From Aldehydirespirator sp965200005 (GTDB lineage: Bacteria > Actinomycetota > Acidimicrobiia > Acidimicrobiales > Aldehydirespiratoraceae): a stretch of DNA of 64,000 nt. The notes beneath the pieces are model-generated. The model saw nothing but the letters and a program-made list of their open reading frames with translations, made no database searches and was not told the origin of the DNA. The translations under genes and the position numbers were made by a program. Where the stretch lies: NCBI GenBank assembly GCA_965200005.1, contig OZ241331.1, positions 3,162,001 through 3,226,000 of the forward strand. Direction: 5' to 3'. This document shows, piece by piece, positions 8,676 through 17,003 of this stretch (positions are counted from its first letter, which is position 1; each line of letters starts with the position of its first letter).

Positions 8676-9074
8676 ATGAACGACACAGAAGGTGTCGCAG
8701 CTTCCTTAGAAGCTGAGGCCGTTGTAAAGCGCTACTGGACTCGCATCTGGCTTGAGCGCGACCTGGAATGGCTGGGTGAGGTGATCGCCGATCCGGTTGT
8801 ACGCCACACCGGTGAAAGCAGCGAGACACTGTCATTGGATGACTTGCGAACCCGCCTGGCAGCGACCTTCGAGTCGTTACGCGTGTGCGATGTCAACATC
8901 GGCGCGATGGCCTGTGCCGATGACTGCGTGTGGGTTCGCTTGACTGTGCGGGGAGTGAGCCTGGCAACAGCTGCGCCGTTAACACTGGCTTGGATGGCGC
9001 AATACCGACTGGCTAAAGGACGAATCGCTGAGATCTGGTCGCTCCAGCGGCCCGGTGCCGAGTGGTCACATTGA
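8676..9074 (+). CDS. NTF2-like/SnoaL-like protein
   Basis: 132-residue protein of the nuclear-transport-factor-2-like fold. It shows an early helix with EAVVKRYWTRIWLERDLEWL, the VIADPVVRHTGES segment and the closing beta strands (VWVRLTVRGVSL, LAWMAQYRLAKGRIAEIWSLQ). Relatives include small isomerases, hydrolases and pure binding proteins, so no function can be assigned. I chose the ATG at 8676 because a perfect AGGAGG lies at 8662-8667, eight bases upstream. The frame is open further upstream, but only through a tandem repeat. Its TGA overlaps the ATG of the next gene (TGATG), indicating coupling. Confidence 0.8.
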   Translation: MNDTEGVAASLEAEAVVKRYWTRIWLERDLEWLGEVIADPVVRHTGESSETLSLDDLRTRLAATFESLRVCDVNIGAMACADDCVWVRLTVRGVSLATAAPLTLAWMAQYRLAKGRIAEIWSLQRPGAEWSH

Positions 9075-9586
9075 TGTCAACGAGCCCTGGCGGCCCGATC
9101 ATCCGCCACAGCGACGATCCCGATATCGCCTGGCAACGGGTGAAGGCTCAACGCAACGCTGATGGCAGCGAGTCATCGGTCTGGGAGAAGTGGTTCGCGT
9201 TCAGGGCCGACCCGCCGTATCTGTCGCTGCTGGCCCGCTATGACCCGCACATGGTGATCCGCCGTCACGGTCATCGCTCTCCCCATGTGGTGTTCGTGCT
9301 CTCGGGCGAGCTGCTGATCGGCGACGAGTTGTGTACCGCCGGTACCCACATTGAGTTGCCCGCTGGTGAGCAGTTCGGGCCGCTGGTGGCGGGTGAGCAG
9401 GGGTGCAGCCTGTTTGAGGTGATGCTCGGTGATCCTCGCAGTTGGAGCGACGACCCTGAGGCGTTTGAGAGCGCCTGCGCGGCTCGCGGGGTGACGCCGC
9501 TTGATGATCCTGAGATTGACTTCCCCGAGTGGCTCCAAGACCAGCGAAGCCTCTGGCTTGACGCCAACCAAGAGGCAACAAGCTGA
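9074..9586 (+). CDS. Cupin-domain protein
   Basis: Protein of about 170 residues with a single cupin barrel. Visible features are HGHRSPHVVFVLSGELLIGDE (motif 1 with its metal-ligand histidines) and the later strands HIELPAGEQFGPLVAGEQG (motif 2). These folds hold a metal ion and serve in dioxygenases, isomerases and sensors; the reaction is not identifiable. The ATG at 9074 overlaps the stop of the preceding gene. A GTG at 9062 in the same frame is the alternative start. Confidence 0.8.
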   Translation: MSTSPGGPIIRHSDDPDIAWQRVKAQRNADGSESSVWEKWFAFRADPPYLSLLARYDPHMVIRRHGHRSPHVVFVLSGELLIGDELCTAGTHIELPAGEQFGPLVAGEQGCSLFEVMLGDPRSWSDDPEAFESACAARGVTPLDDPEIDFPEWLQDQRSLWLDANQEATS

Positions 9587-9642
9587 GCAACGCTTGCGAC
9601 AAGCAAAACAAGCGGCCTCGCGGCGGCGACGGTGACTGAGGG

Positions 9643-10389
9643 GTGAGCGCAGCAGACCTCACCTTGGTAGCTGTCGCCTCCGGGCTCGCGATGCTCATCA
9701 AAGCCGTGACCGGTATGGGTTACCCAGCGCTATTCATCCCGGTGGTTGCCACTGTTATCGGCCTTGAAGCTGCCGTGTCCGTAGTGGTGCTTCCCAACGT
9801 GGTCGGCAACTCTTTGATGGCTTGGCGCACCTGGCATGCCCGCTCCGAGACCCGTGACCTGGTCGTTCTGTCCATAGCTGTGATCATTGGAGTAATTGTC
9901 GGCACCGTGGTGCTTGTCTCAGTACCGGAAGCCCCACTGCTGTTATTGCTGGTTGTTTGCATCCTTTCATTTGTGGCTAACGAGTGGTGGTTTGGTGGTC
10001 TGACGATCTCCCCCACCCGGGCCCGACGCGCATCGCCCGCTGTCGGTGTTGTAGCGGGCCTGCTTCAAGGATCAGTCGGAGTTCCTGGCCCCGTCGTGAT
10101 CGCTTGGATGTACTCCTACCGCTTGGAGCGTGACGCCCTCATTCTCTCACTCTCGGTGTTATTCGGCGTTGCTGCGCTCATGCAGGCACTAACTCTGGCG
10201 CGCCTTGACGCCTACAACGCTGATCGCCTGATCGCTGCCGGTGTCGCGCTCGTGCCTGTACTGGCCGTGTTACCACTCGGAGAACGACTAAGGGATCGCC
10301 TTTCAGGCAAACAGTTCAACAACGCCGTCATGGTGATGATGCTGCTAGCCGCAGCCGCCCTGCTAATGAGATTCTTTGAGATCAGCTAG
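9643..10389 (+). CDS. TauE/SafE-family sulfite/anion permease
   Basis: Integral membrane protein of 248 residues with about eight hydrophobic segments in two repeated halves. The family hallmark GLLQGSVGVPGPVV opens the second half; the first half has a similar MLIKAVTGMGYPAL. TauE/SafE members export sulfite, sulfoacetate or related organic anions. The start is a GTG. It follows the cupin gene by 56 bases and is probably in the same transcription unit. The substrate is unknown. Confidence 0.85.
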   Translation: MSAADLTLVAVASGLAMLIKAVTGMGYPALFIPVVATVIGLEAAVSVVVLPNVVGNSLMAWRTWHARSETRDLVVLSIAVIIGVIVGTVVLVSVPEAPLLLLLVVCILSFVANEWWFGGLTISPTRARRASPAVGVVAGLLQGSVGVPGPVVIAWMYSYRLERDALILSLSVLFGVAALMQALTLARLDAYNADRLIAAGVALVPVLAVLPLGERLRDRLSGKQFNNAVMVMMLLAAAALLMRFFEIS

Positions 10390-10424
10390 CGCCCATGCTT
10401 GTGGAGTTCGGTTCGACGATTTGC

Positions 10425-11432
10425 TTAGGTTTGGTCTTCTTTGGGCGCGCTGAATCGTTGGAAGAGACGTTGCAAGCTGAATACCGGCTGGTCGTCTTCT
10501 TCGGTTGACTTCTGCTCGGGCGGGTGCTCAGACACGACTCTCTCTACGCCTTCATAGACGTCATAGATCTGGTTGGCATTTTCCTGGCCGCTGAGCACGA
10601 CCACGTTCGGGTAGGCGAATTCGATTGACTCCTCTTCAAAGGCTTGATGGAGTGCAAGAATCACATCGTGGCGAGCAAACCGCTGTGATGGCCTATCGCT
10701 TGCATGCCAAAACCTCACGCTGAACTCGATGCTTGAGTCACAAAAGTTGTGGATATAAACCCGAGGCTCGGGATCCTCGAGAGCACGAGGCGCACGCTGG
10801 AGTGCTTCGTGAATCGTCTCATAAGCATGACGCAAGTCGGTGCCATAGGTGACATGAACCGCGAGTTTGTTGCGTCGCACTGGCCACTTGGTGAGGTTGA
10901 TGATGGTTGACGACGTGATCACCGTATTGGGAACTTCAATGTGGGTGCCGTCACGACCTCGCAATTGTGTAGCACGAGAGTCGATGTCTTCAACGACACC
11001 TAGATGTCCATCAAGACGAACTGTGTCACCAATGGTGTAGGGCCTGCGACTCTGCAGGACTACCGATGACACAAAGTCTCCGACTGTGTTCTGCAACGCC
11101 AGAGCAACGACAAGACCACCGACTCCAAGGGCGCCGATCAACGGACCGACCTCCACCTCAAGGACCCTCAATGCATAGAAGAGTCCGATTAGGAAGACGA
11201 CGTATGACGCCAGGCGGGAGATAACAATCGCTCCGAAGCCCTGGCCGATCCCTCGAGCGACAACCCGCTTCATTGTGCGAGACACAACCGTGGCGACTAT
11301 CAGTGACGACACGATCACGATTCCGGCAGTAATCCAGGCGTTGACATCCGGCCATTGCCAACTGGAGTCGTCTGACTGAGTCTCCGCCTGGGCGATGACG
11401 AGTAGAGGGGCCAATCCGAGACTGCCGATCAC
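10425..11432 (-). CDS. MscS-family mechanosensitive channel
   Basis: 335-residue small-conductance mechanosensitive-channel homologue that would release solutes on osmotic downshock. There is a TM segment at ~35-55, then the pore-lining helix region (IGALGVGGLVVALALQNTVGDFVSSVVLQ, about 95-125). The beta domain follows with YTIGDTVRLDGHLGVVEDIDSRATQLRG and the C-terminal alpha/beta domain with WHASDRPSQ. The ~50-residue acidic C-terminal tail is outside the conserved core. It converges on the TauE gene with only 35 bases between and no obvious terminator. Confidence 0.92.
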   Translation of the reverse strand: MIGSLGLAPLLVIAQAETQSDDSSWQWPDVNAWITAGIVIVSSLIVATVVSRTMKRVVARGIGQGFGAIVISRLASYVVFLIGLFYALRVLEVEVGPLIGALGVGGLVVALALQNTVGDFVSSVVLQSRRPYTIGDTVRLDGHLGVVEDIDSRATQLRGRDGTHIEVPNTVITSSTIINLTKWPVRRNKLAVHVTYGTDLRHAYETIHEALQRAPRALEDPEPRVYIHNFCDSSIEFSVRFWHASDRPSQRFARHDVILALHQAFEEESIEFAYPNVVVLSGQENANQIYDVYEGVERVVSEHPPEQKSTEEDDQPVFSLQRLFQRFSAPKEDQT

Positions 11433-11517
11433 TATTGATTCACCTGCTCAATGTGGAGGAACTACGCCAGGGACTCATCGTCGGGTCGGGTACGGATAGT
11501 GCCGCCAACGTTGATCC

Positions 11518-14487
11518 CTACGTGTCTGAGTCTGCCGCCCCTGAACGGGCGATGGCTTGCTCAGATGTGCCGAGATAGCTGGCAATGACGAGCGGGTCAC
11601 GGCGAATTTCTGACGGCAGCCCTTCAGCTATCACCGTCCCAGCTTCGAGACAATAGACACGGTCGCTAATGCTCATCACTAGGGGCATGTCGTGTTCGAT
11701 GACAATCACGGCGGCGTCAAGCTCGCCTTGCACTTGCTTGATGAGCGGCCCGAAGGCTTCGGCCTCGCGCTGCGCTACTCCACCGGTCGGTTCGTCAAGC
11801 AGCAACACTCGTGCATCGACAGCCAGCAGGCTCGACAGTTCAACGATCCGGCGCGTTCCGGTCGACAGGGTTGCCACGAAATGGTCTGCGTAGCGGCCCA
11901 AGCCTGTGAAGCTGATGATCTCGTCTGCCATGGCACGCTTGGAGCGTTCCGCAGCCGGGGACGGGGGGATTCCCCACATGGAGGGCAGAACCAGAGATTG
12001 CTCCTGTGCTTCGAGCGCCACCATCAGTGACTCATGCACCGTTAGGTCGGGATAAAGGCGCGCACCCTGGAACCCTCGACCGATGCCAGCCGCGTGACGG
12101 GCAGCCGGACGGCGTGAGGTTATGTCAACGCCATGAACAACAATCCGCCCTTCTGCTGGCACGAACCCGCTCACGGCATTTAGCAGCGTGGACTTTCCGG
12201 CACCGTTCGTGCCGATCAAGCCCACAAGTTCGCCGTGGTTGACGTGTACCGACACATCGTCAACGGCCAGGTTGCCTCCAAAACGCACCGAGATGCCTTC
12301 GGTTTGCAAGGCCGGCTCGCCGCTCGTCTCCGGGGTTGGGCTGCGCGGTGAGGTGACACTCACACCTTGTGCTCTGGTGCGCGCAGGCCGGTCCACCGAA
12401 GTCGGCACCGGTTGGCCCGCTCTGGCTTCGCGGGCTGCAACGCTTTGGAGGCTCGCAGCAGTGGCCACCTCCGCGGTGGCGTCGCTGCGTGCAGCACGTG
12501 CCACCAGTTGACGATCCGCACGCGCCAGGAGCTTGTCGCGCAGGGCATAAACGATCTGCATCAGACCGCCTGGGAAATACATCAGCAGAATTAGCAACCC
12601 GATGTTGCTGGTGAGCAGCCTCACGAGGTCATCAAGGCTGTCGGGGGTTGCCTGAGGGATGCCTCGCACCCACAATGCCCCAAGAATCGGGCCAGCAACC
12701 GTGCCGAGACCACCAATGATGGCCGTGGCAACCACCACAATCGACTCACTCGCCCGAAACAACACATCGGGTTGCAGCGACGGCACCAAGGTGACCAGCA
12801 AGCCTCCGGTGTAAGCGGCCAGGCCACCGGCAACCCCGAAGGCAGCCAACTTGATGCGCGTTGGCGACACCGTTGAGGCCGCCGCCATCTCCTCGTTGTC
12901 GCGCACCGCTATCCAGCAGCGACCTATGCCAGTGCGTCGCAGGCGAGCGACGACCGCCGCCGCTACCACAAGCGACAGCAAGCACAGGAAGTAGTAGCTC
13001 TTTCGTGATGCCCCGAAGTCCACTTCAAACAAACCGAGGTTGAGCACGGGCTTGCTCGGAGGACGCGGCGCAGATGTACCGCCGGTAAAGAAGTCCTGCC
13101 TTAACAGCCACGACGCCGATGCGACCGCGAACGCCAGCGTTGTTACCGCCAGGAAGAGCCCCCGGACTCGCAGCGCGGGAAGCCCGACAAGCAGCGCTGC
13201 CACCACACCGACCAAGGTCGCGACCAGCATCGCTGCAGCCCAGTTCAGTTGAACCGACAGATCAAACAAGTCAAAGGGCACCGGAATGTCGTTGCCGCTT
13301 GTGAGGCCCAGCACCGTCAGGCCGCCGAGCCCTACGAACGCAAACTGTCCGAGAGACAACTGACCAGCCCAGCCCGTCAGAATCGTCAGCGACAGAGCCA
13401 CCATGGCGAAGGTGACGATGCTCGTCCAGGTGAACAGTGCGCTGTTGGTTGACAGCAACAGCCCGAGCACAGCCAGGAAACCGAACAACACAACGAAGCC
13501 GATCGTGTTTAGCCGCCGCACCCACCAGATCTGCTGCAGCCGGCTAGGCACGGCTTGCACCCGAGGTGACAGCGACCACGAGGCACCCTCGTCGGTGTTG
13601 CGAACTACGAGCAACACCACAACTAGCACGGCCACGAACAGGTAGACCTCGACGACCGTGCGATTCGACGACTCCACGTTGGCACGAATCAGGTGCTCGA
13701 CGATGCCCACTGCGATGCCACCAACGAGCGTGGCCGGTAGCGACCGCATCTTGGCCAGCAACGAGACCACCAGCACCCTGAGCAGCAACGGCTCGGCGAT
13801 GGCCGCGGTTCCGGCCTGCGCCGCGTTGATCCCTTGCAAGGGTGCAAAGAAGATTGCAGTTGCCGCCGCAAATGCACCCGAGATCGTCCACACGATCGTG
13901 GATGTGCGTCTCGGCGAAGTGCCATAGACCCGGGCGGTATCGGGATTCGAGGCACAGGCTCGCACCGCTAGACCGAAACGGGTGCGGGCCATGAACCAGG
14001 CGAGCACTCCGATCAGGATGGGAACAACGACAAGGACTACGAGTTCTCGGGCTTGCAAGCGGATGTGATCGGTGGGTGTCCAGGTCGCCGAGAACGGTGA
14101 AGGAATGGCACCCGGCACGATCACGGAAGGCAAGTTGAACTTGGCAAACACCACGATCTGACCCACTCCGATAGTGGCAATCAGCACCACCAACCGCGGC
14201 GACCGGAACAAACGGCGGATCACGACCAACTCAATCGTCATGGCAATAGCCGCGCAAGCGGCAAGGGCAAGCAGGAACGACAGCCAGTAGTTCAAGCCGT
14301 ATTGGACGAGCAGCAGCACAAACAGCGCAACCCCGAAGGCTCCAACCTCGCCGTGAGCGAAGTTCAACACACCAGTAGATCGGTAGACGAGCACGAAGCC
14401 AGCTGCGAAGGCGGCATAGGTGAGCCCTGTGACCAGACCTAGCACCAGGGACTGCTGGCTAATCGTGATGCCGACGATCTCGATCAT
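11518..14487 (-). CDS. LivH-LivM-LivG triple fusion: ABC permease/permease/ATPase
   Basis: 989-residue protein joining three subunits of a branched-chain-amino-acid-type importer that are usually separate. Residues ~1-300 are LivH-like (GLTYAAFAAGFVLVYRSTGVLNFAHGEVG). Residues ~325-650 are LivM-like (LTILTGWAGQLSLGQFAFVG and a second-half KLAAFGVAGGLAAYTGGL). After a ~70-residue polar linker, residues ~735-980 are a LivG-type ATPase with Walker A GTNGAGKST, signature LSTGTRRIVEL and Walker B VLLLDEPTGG. It overlaps the upstream MFS-LivF gene by four bases, so the two are translationally coupled. The actual solute could be amino acids, amides or urea. Confidence 0.93.
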   Translation of the reverse strand: MIEIVGITISQQSLVLGLVTGLTYAAFAAGFVLVYRSTGVLNFAHGEVGAFGVALFVLLLVQYGLNYWLSFLLALAACAAIAMTIELVVIRRLFRSPRLVVLIATIGVGQIVVFAKFNLPSVIVPGAIPSPFSATWTPTDHIRLQARELVVLVVVPILIGVLAWFMARTRFGLAVRACASNPDTARVYGTSPRRTSTIVWTISGAFAAATAIFFAPLQGINAAQAGTAAIAEPLLLRVLVVSLLAKMRSLPATLVGGIAVGIVEHLIRANVESSNRTVVEVYLFVAVLVVVLLVVRNTDEGASWSLSPRVQAVPSRLQQIWWVRRLNTIGFVVLFGFLAVLGLLLSTNSALFTWTSIVTFAMVALSLTILTGWAGQLSLGQFAFVGLGGLTVLGLTSGNDIPVPFDLFDLSVQLNWAAAMLVATLVGVVAALLVGLPALRVRGLFLAVTTLAFAVASASWLLRQDFFTGGTSAPRPPSKPVLNLGLFEVDFGASRKSYYFLCLLSLVVAAAVVARLRRTGIGRCWIAVRDNEEMAAASTVSPTRIKLAAFGVAGGLAAYTGGLLVTLVPSLQPDVLFRASESIVVVATAIIGGLGTVAGPILGALWVRGIPQATPDSLDDLVRLLTSNIGLLILLMYFPGGLMQIVYALRDKLLARADRQLVARAARSDATAEVATAASLQSVAAREARAGQPVPTSVDRPARTRAQGVSVTSPRSPTPETSGEPALQTEGISVRFGGNLAVDDVSVHVNHGELVGLIGTNGAGKSTLLNAVSGFVPAEGRIVVHGVDITSRRPAARHAAGIGRGFQGARLYPDLTVHESLMVALEAQEQSLVLPSMWGIPPSPAAERSKRAMADEIISFTGLGRYADHFVATLSTGTRRIVELSSLLAVDARVLLLDEPTGGVAQREAEAFGPLIKQVQGELDAAVIVIEHDMPLVMSISDRVYCLEAGTVIAEGLPSEIRRDPLVIASYLGTSEQAIARSGAADSDT

Positions 14488-16727
14488 CCGCCCTCGCCCC
14501 CGAGGAACACGGCACGAGCAAGGTCATCACGCTCAGCTAGTTCGGTCGCTGAGCCCTCGAATCGAATCCGTCCCTTCTCCATGAACACGGCCCGATCCGC
14601 AAAAGCGAGAGCAACATTGAGTGACTGCTCAACGATCACCATCGTTTGACCACCGTCACGCAGTTGCTCGATCACCTCAAGCAACTGCTGCACGACGAGC
14701 GGGGCAAGGCCAAGGCTCAGCTCGTCAATCAGCAGCACCTCGGGCTCATGCATCAGCGCCATCGCCAGTGCCAGCATCTGCTGCTGACCCCCCGATAGGT
14801 CACCAGCCCGCACGGCGCGTCGCTCCTGCAACGGCACGAAGTAGTCAAGCGCACGCTCACTTCTGCGTTGAAGCTCCGCGTCGCTCAAGCCAAGCGCCAG
14901 CACCGACGCTTTGAGATTGTCTTGCACGCTCAGGGCTTCAAATACACCGGCGCCGCCTCGCAACTGAACGATCCCTGCCGCAAAGCGCGTCTCAGCGTCG
15001 GCGTAGGTGATCGTCTTGCCGTTGAGACGCACCACCCCACGATCAACGATGCCGAGGCCACTCACGGCTCGAAGCAGCGTCGATTTGCCCGCACCGTTCG
15101 TGCCGAGGAGAGCCACCGTCTCGCCTTTGGCGATTTCCAAGGAAACGTCGAAGAGAACCTGAACGCTGCCGTAGCTGAAATCAAGATTGTGTACTTGCAG
15201 CGCGGGTACAGACTCGGGATCGGTTGCAACCCGGAGTTGCTCCTGCTGCTCTTCAAGCATTTCCTCAACAGAGCGGGAGATATCGCCTCGGATGAAGCGG
15301 CTCCCGTAGATGATCAATGCTCCGCCGATCAGAGCCGCCGGTGGTGCCGCAATGAGCATGGCAGTTCGCTCGTTGTAGGCATCGGAGAGTTGTCCGACGA
15401 TTAAGCCACCGAAGAAGCCGCCCATCAAGAACACGAACAGCGGCAATAGGGCGAAGGCTTGAGCGCGTATCCGGTACGGAGCGACCGCCGCGATAATCGG
15501 GGGCGAGGCAACAAATGCCATCGAGATCGCGGTTTGAGCTAGTGCCATCGAGAACACCAGCGCGCCGAGGATCTTGATCGGTAAAGCGACCGCGTAGAGC
15601 ACCCCAGCGGCCACCACCAGCAACCCGGCTAGGCGCATCATCGCTGAAGGGTCACGACGGAATCCCTTGTCAAAGAGTCGCCCTGCCACTGGCAGCGCGA
15701 CCAGCGACATCACCCAGATCAGTGATTCGGCCACGCCCCTATCGAATGGCCCGAGTGCGTATTTGTCTTCTAGTAGCAGGTTGAACTGGATCGGCACGGC
15801 TATCAGCGCAAAGCCGAGAACACCAACACCGCTGGACAGGAAGTAGAAGGTCTTGATCTTGCGTAGCCGGGTGAACGCCGTTCCCATGGAGACGGGTAGC
15901 TCTTCAACGTCCACACCCGCATCGCCGTAGACAGCTTGCTTTTCGTAGTGGCCCCGCTCGGGCTCTCGCAGCATCACCAGGCTCACAACGGCTGCGACCA
16001 GCGGTGCGGCCGCAATGACCATGAAGGCCGTGCGCCAGCCGTCGACTCCCCCGGCGAGCGCCGCGATGCCACCCACCGCTAGCGGGCCGACAAGTTGACC
16101 AAAGGGTCGACCCATGCCTTCTAGGGCATATATCCGGCTGCGTGAGGGGATCGGGTAGGTGTCAGCAAGCAGCGAGTTGGACACCGGAATCCGATACGCC
16201 TGACCTAATCCTGTGCCTGCGTTGGTCAAGAACAGCTGGAAAGCATTGACAGTTAGCCCGCTAAGAAAGGACGTGATCGCCCAGAATCCACATGAGATCG
16301 GCACGATCGACACGCGCTTGACTCGATCGGCTAGCGACGCCATCGGCACCGTTCCGAGCACCAGCGCCACCCCACCAAAGCCGAGGATGCCGAACAGCAC
16401 GGTGTCGCTGACGTTGAGCGAGTCCTGGATATCGGGGGCGAGCACCCGGATAGCGCGAGGCAACTCGTCGATCACGGCAAGGATGAACATGACGATCAGC
16501 ACCGACTTGCCACCGGCAGCGAGGCCCTCACGCAGGGTCATTGCCTCATCGCCGACTCCAGGCAGCAGGTCGTCTGGAAGAACCGTCTCGGCGTCTCGCT
16601 CGGCTTGAGCAGCTACCCGGCGCTCCTCCCCTTCGAGGATCGCCGAAGAGAGCTCCGAGACGGTCGCGGGCTGCGACTCCCAGCGGTGCGACAACTCAGA
16701 GGCTTCTGTGGAGGCTTGTTGTGCCAT
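14484..16727 (-). CDS. MFS permease fused to LivF-type ABC ATPase
   Basis: 747-residue fusion. Residues ~1-70 are soluble and charged. Residues ~70-490 are a full major-facilitator domain (about 12 TM segments) with motif A around ASLADRVKRV. Residues ~510-747 are a LivF-type ATPase: Walker A GTNGAGKST, signature LSGGQQQML, Walker B VLLIDELSLGLAP and the LivF-style switch MVIVEQSLNVAL. I chose the ATG at 16727 because AAGGAGG lies at 16731-16737; the frame is open to 16850. It provides the second ATPase of the Liv importer encoded by the overlapping gene. Why it carries a secondary-transporter domain is unknown. Confidence 0.93.
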   Translation of the reverse strand: MAQQASTEASELSHRWESQPATVSELSSAILEGEERRVAAQAERDAETVLPDDLLPGVGDEAMTLREGLAAGGKSVLIVMFILAVIDELPRAIRVLAPDIQDSLNVSDTVLFGILGFGGVALVLGTVPMASLADRVKRVSIVPISCGFWAITSFLSGLTVNAFQLFLTNAGTGLGQAYRIPVSNSLLADTYPIPSRSRIYALEGMGRPFGQLVGPLAVGGIAALAGGVDGWRTAFMVIAAAPLVAAVVSLVMLREPERGHYEKQAVYGDAGVDVEELPVSMGTAFTRLRKIKTFYFLSSGVGVLGFALIAVPIQFNLLLEDKYALGPFDRGVAESLIWVMSLVALPVAGRLFDKGFRRDPSAMMRLAGLLVVAAGVLYAVALPIKILGALVFSMALAQTAISMAFVASPPIIAAVAPYRIRAQAFALLPLFVFLMGGFFGGLIVGQLSDAYNERTAMLIAAPPAALIGGALIIYGSRFIRGDISRSVEEMLEEQQEQLRVATDPESVPALQVHNLDFSYGSVQVLFDVSLEIAKGETVALLGTNGAGKSTLLRAVSGLGIVDRGVVRLNGKTITYADAETRFAAGIVQLRGGAGVFEALSVQDNLKASVLALGLSDAELQRRSERALDYFVPLQERRAVRAGDLSGGQQQMLALAMALMHEPEVLLIDELSLGLAPLVVQQLLEVIEQLRDGGQTMVIVEQSLNVALAFADRAVFMEKGRIRFEGSATELAERDDLARAVFLGGEGG

Positions 16728-16966
16728 CGTCCTCCTTGCGAGCCGCGCCAACTTGACCGGCGACCTTGAGCCGCACCGAACAGTAGTCCGGTTCCGACAC
16801 TGGCAACGTTGACCGCAAGCCTCAAGCACAGCGCGAGCCCGGAATTGCATCCAGCGACAGTGTCACTTGTACACAGGCTGCGCAGCGGCGAGACTAGGCA
16901 CGCTCGCCAGAGTGACGGCAATGCGAACGAGCGGCACCAGCCGTTGATGTACGCATGCAGGTCAGG

Positions 16967-16982
16967 GTTGTGGCATCACAAC
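16967..16982 (+). promoter_or_regulatory. Inverted repeat before the binding-protein gene
   Basis: GTTGTG-GCAT-CACAAC is a perfect six-base inverted repeat ending 21 bases before the ATG at 17004 and 12 bases before its RBS. It could be an operator (the TGTG/CACA halves are reminiscent of CRP-like sites, though the spacing is short) or an RNA hairpin in the leader. It lies in the 276-base divergent region that must also hold the promoters for the MFS-LivF operon. Confidence 0.35.
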
Positions 16983-17003
16983 GGATCCACGGACGGAGGA
17001 ATC

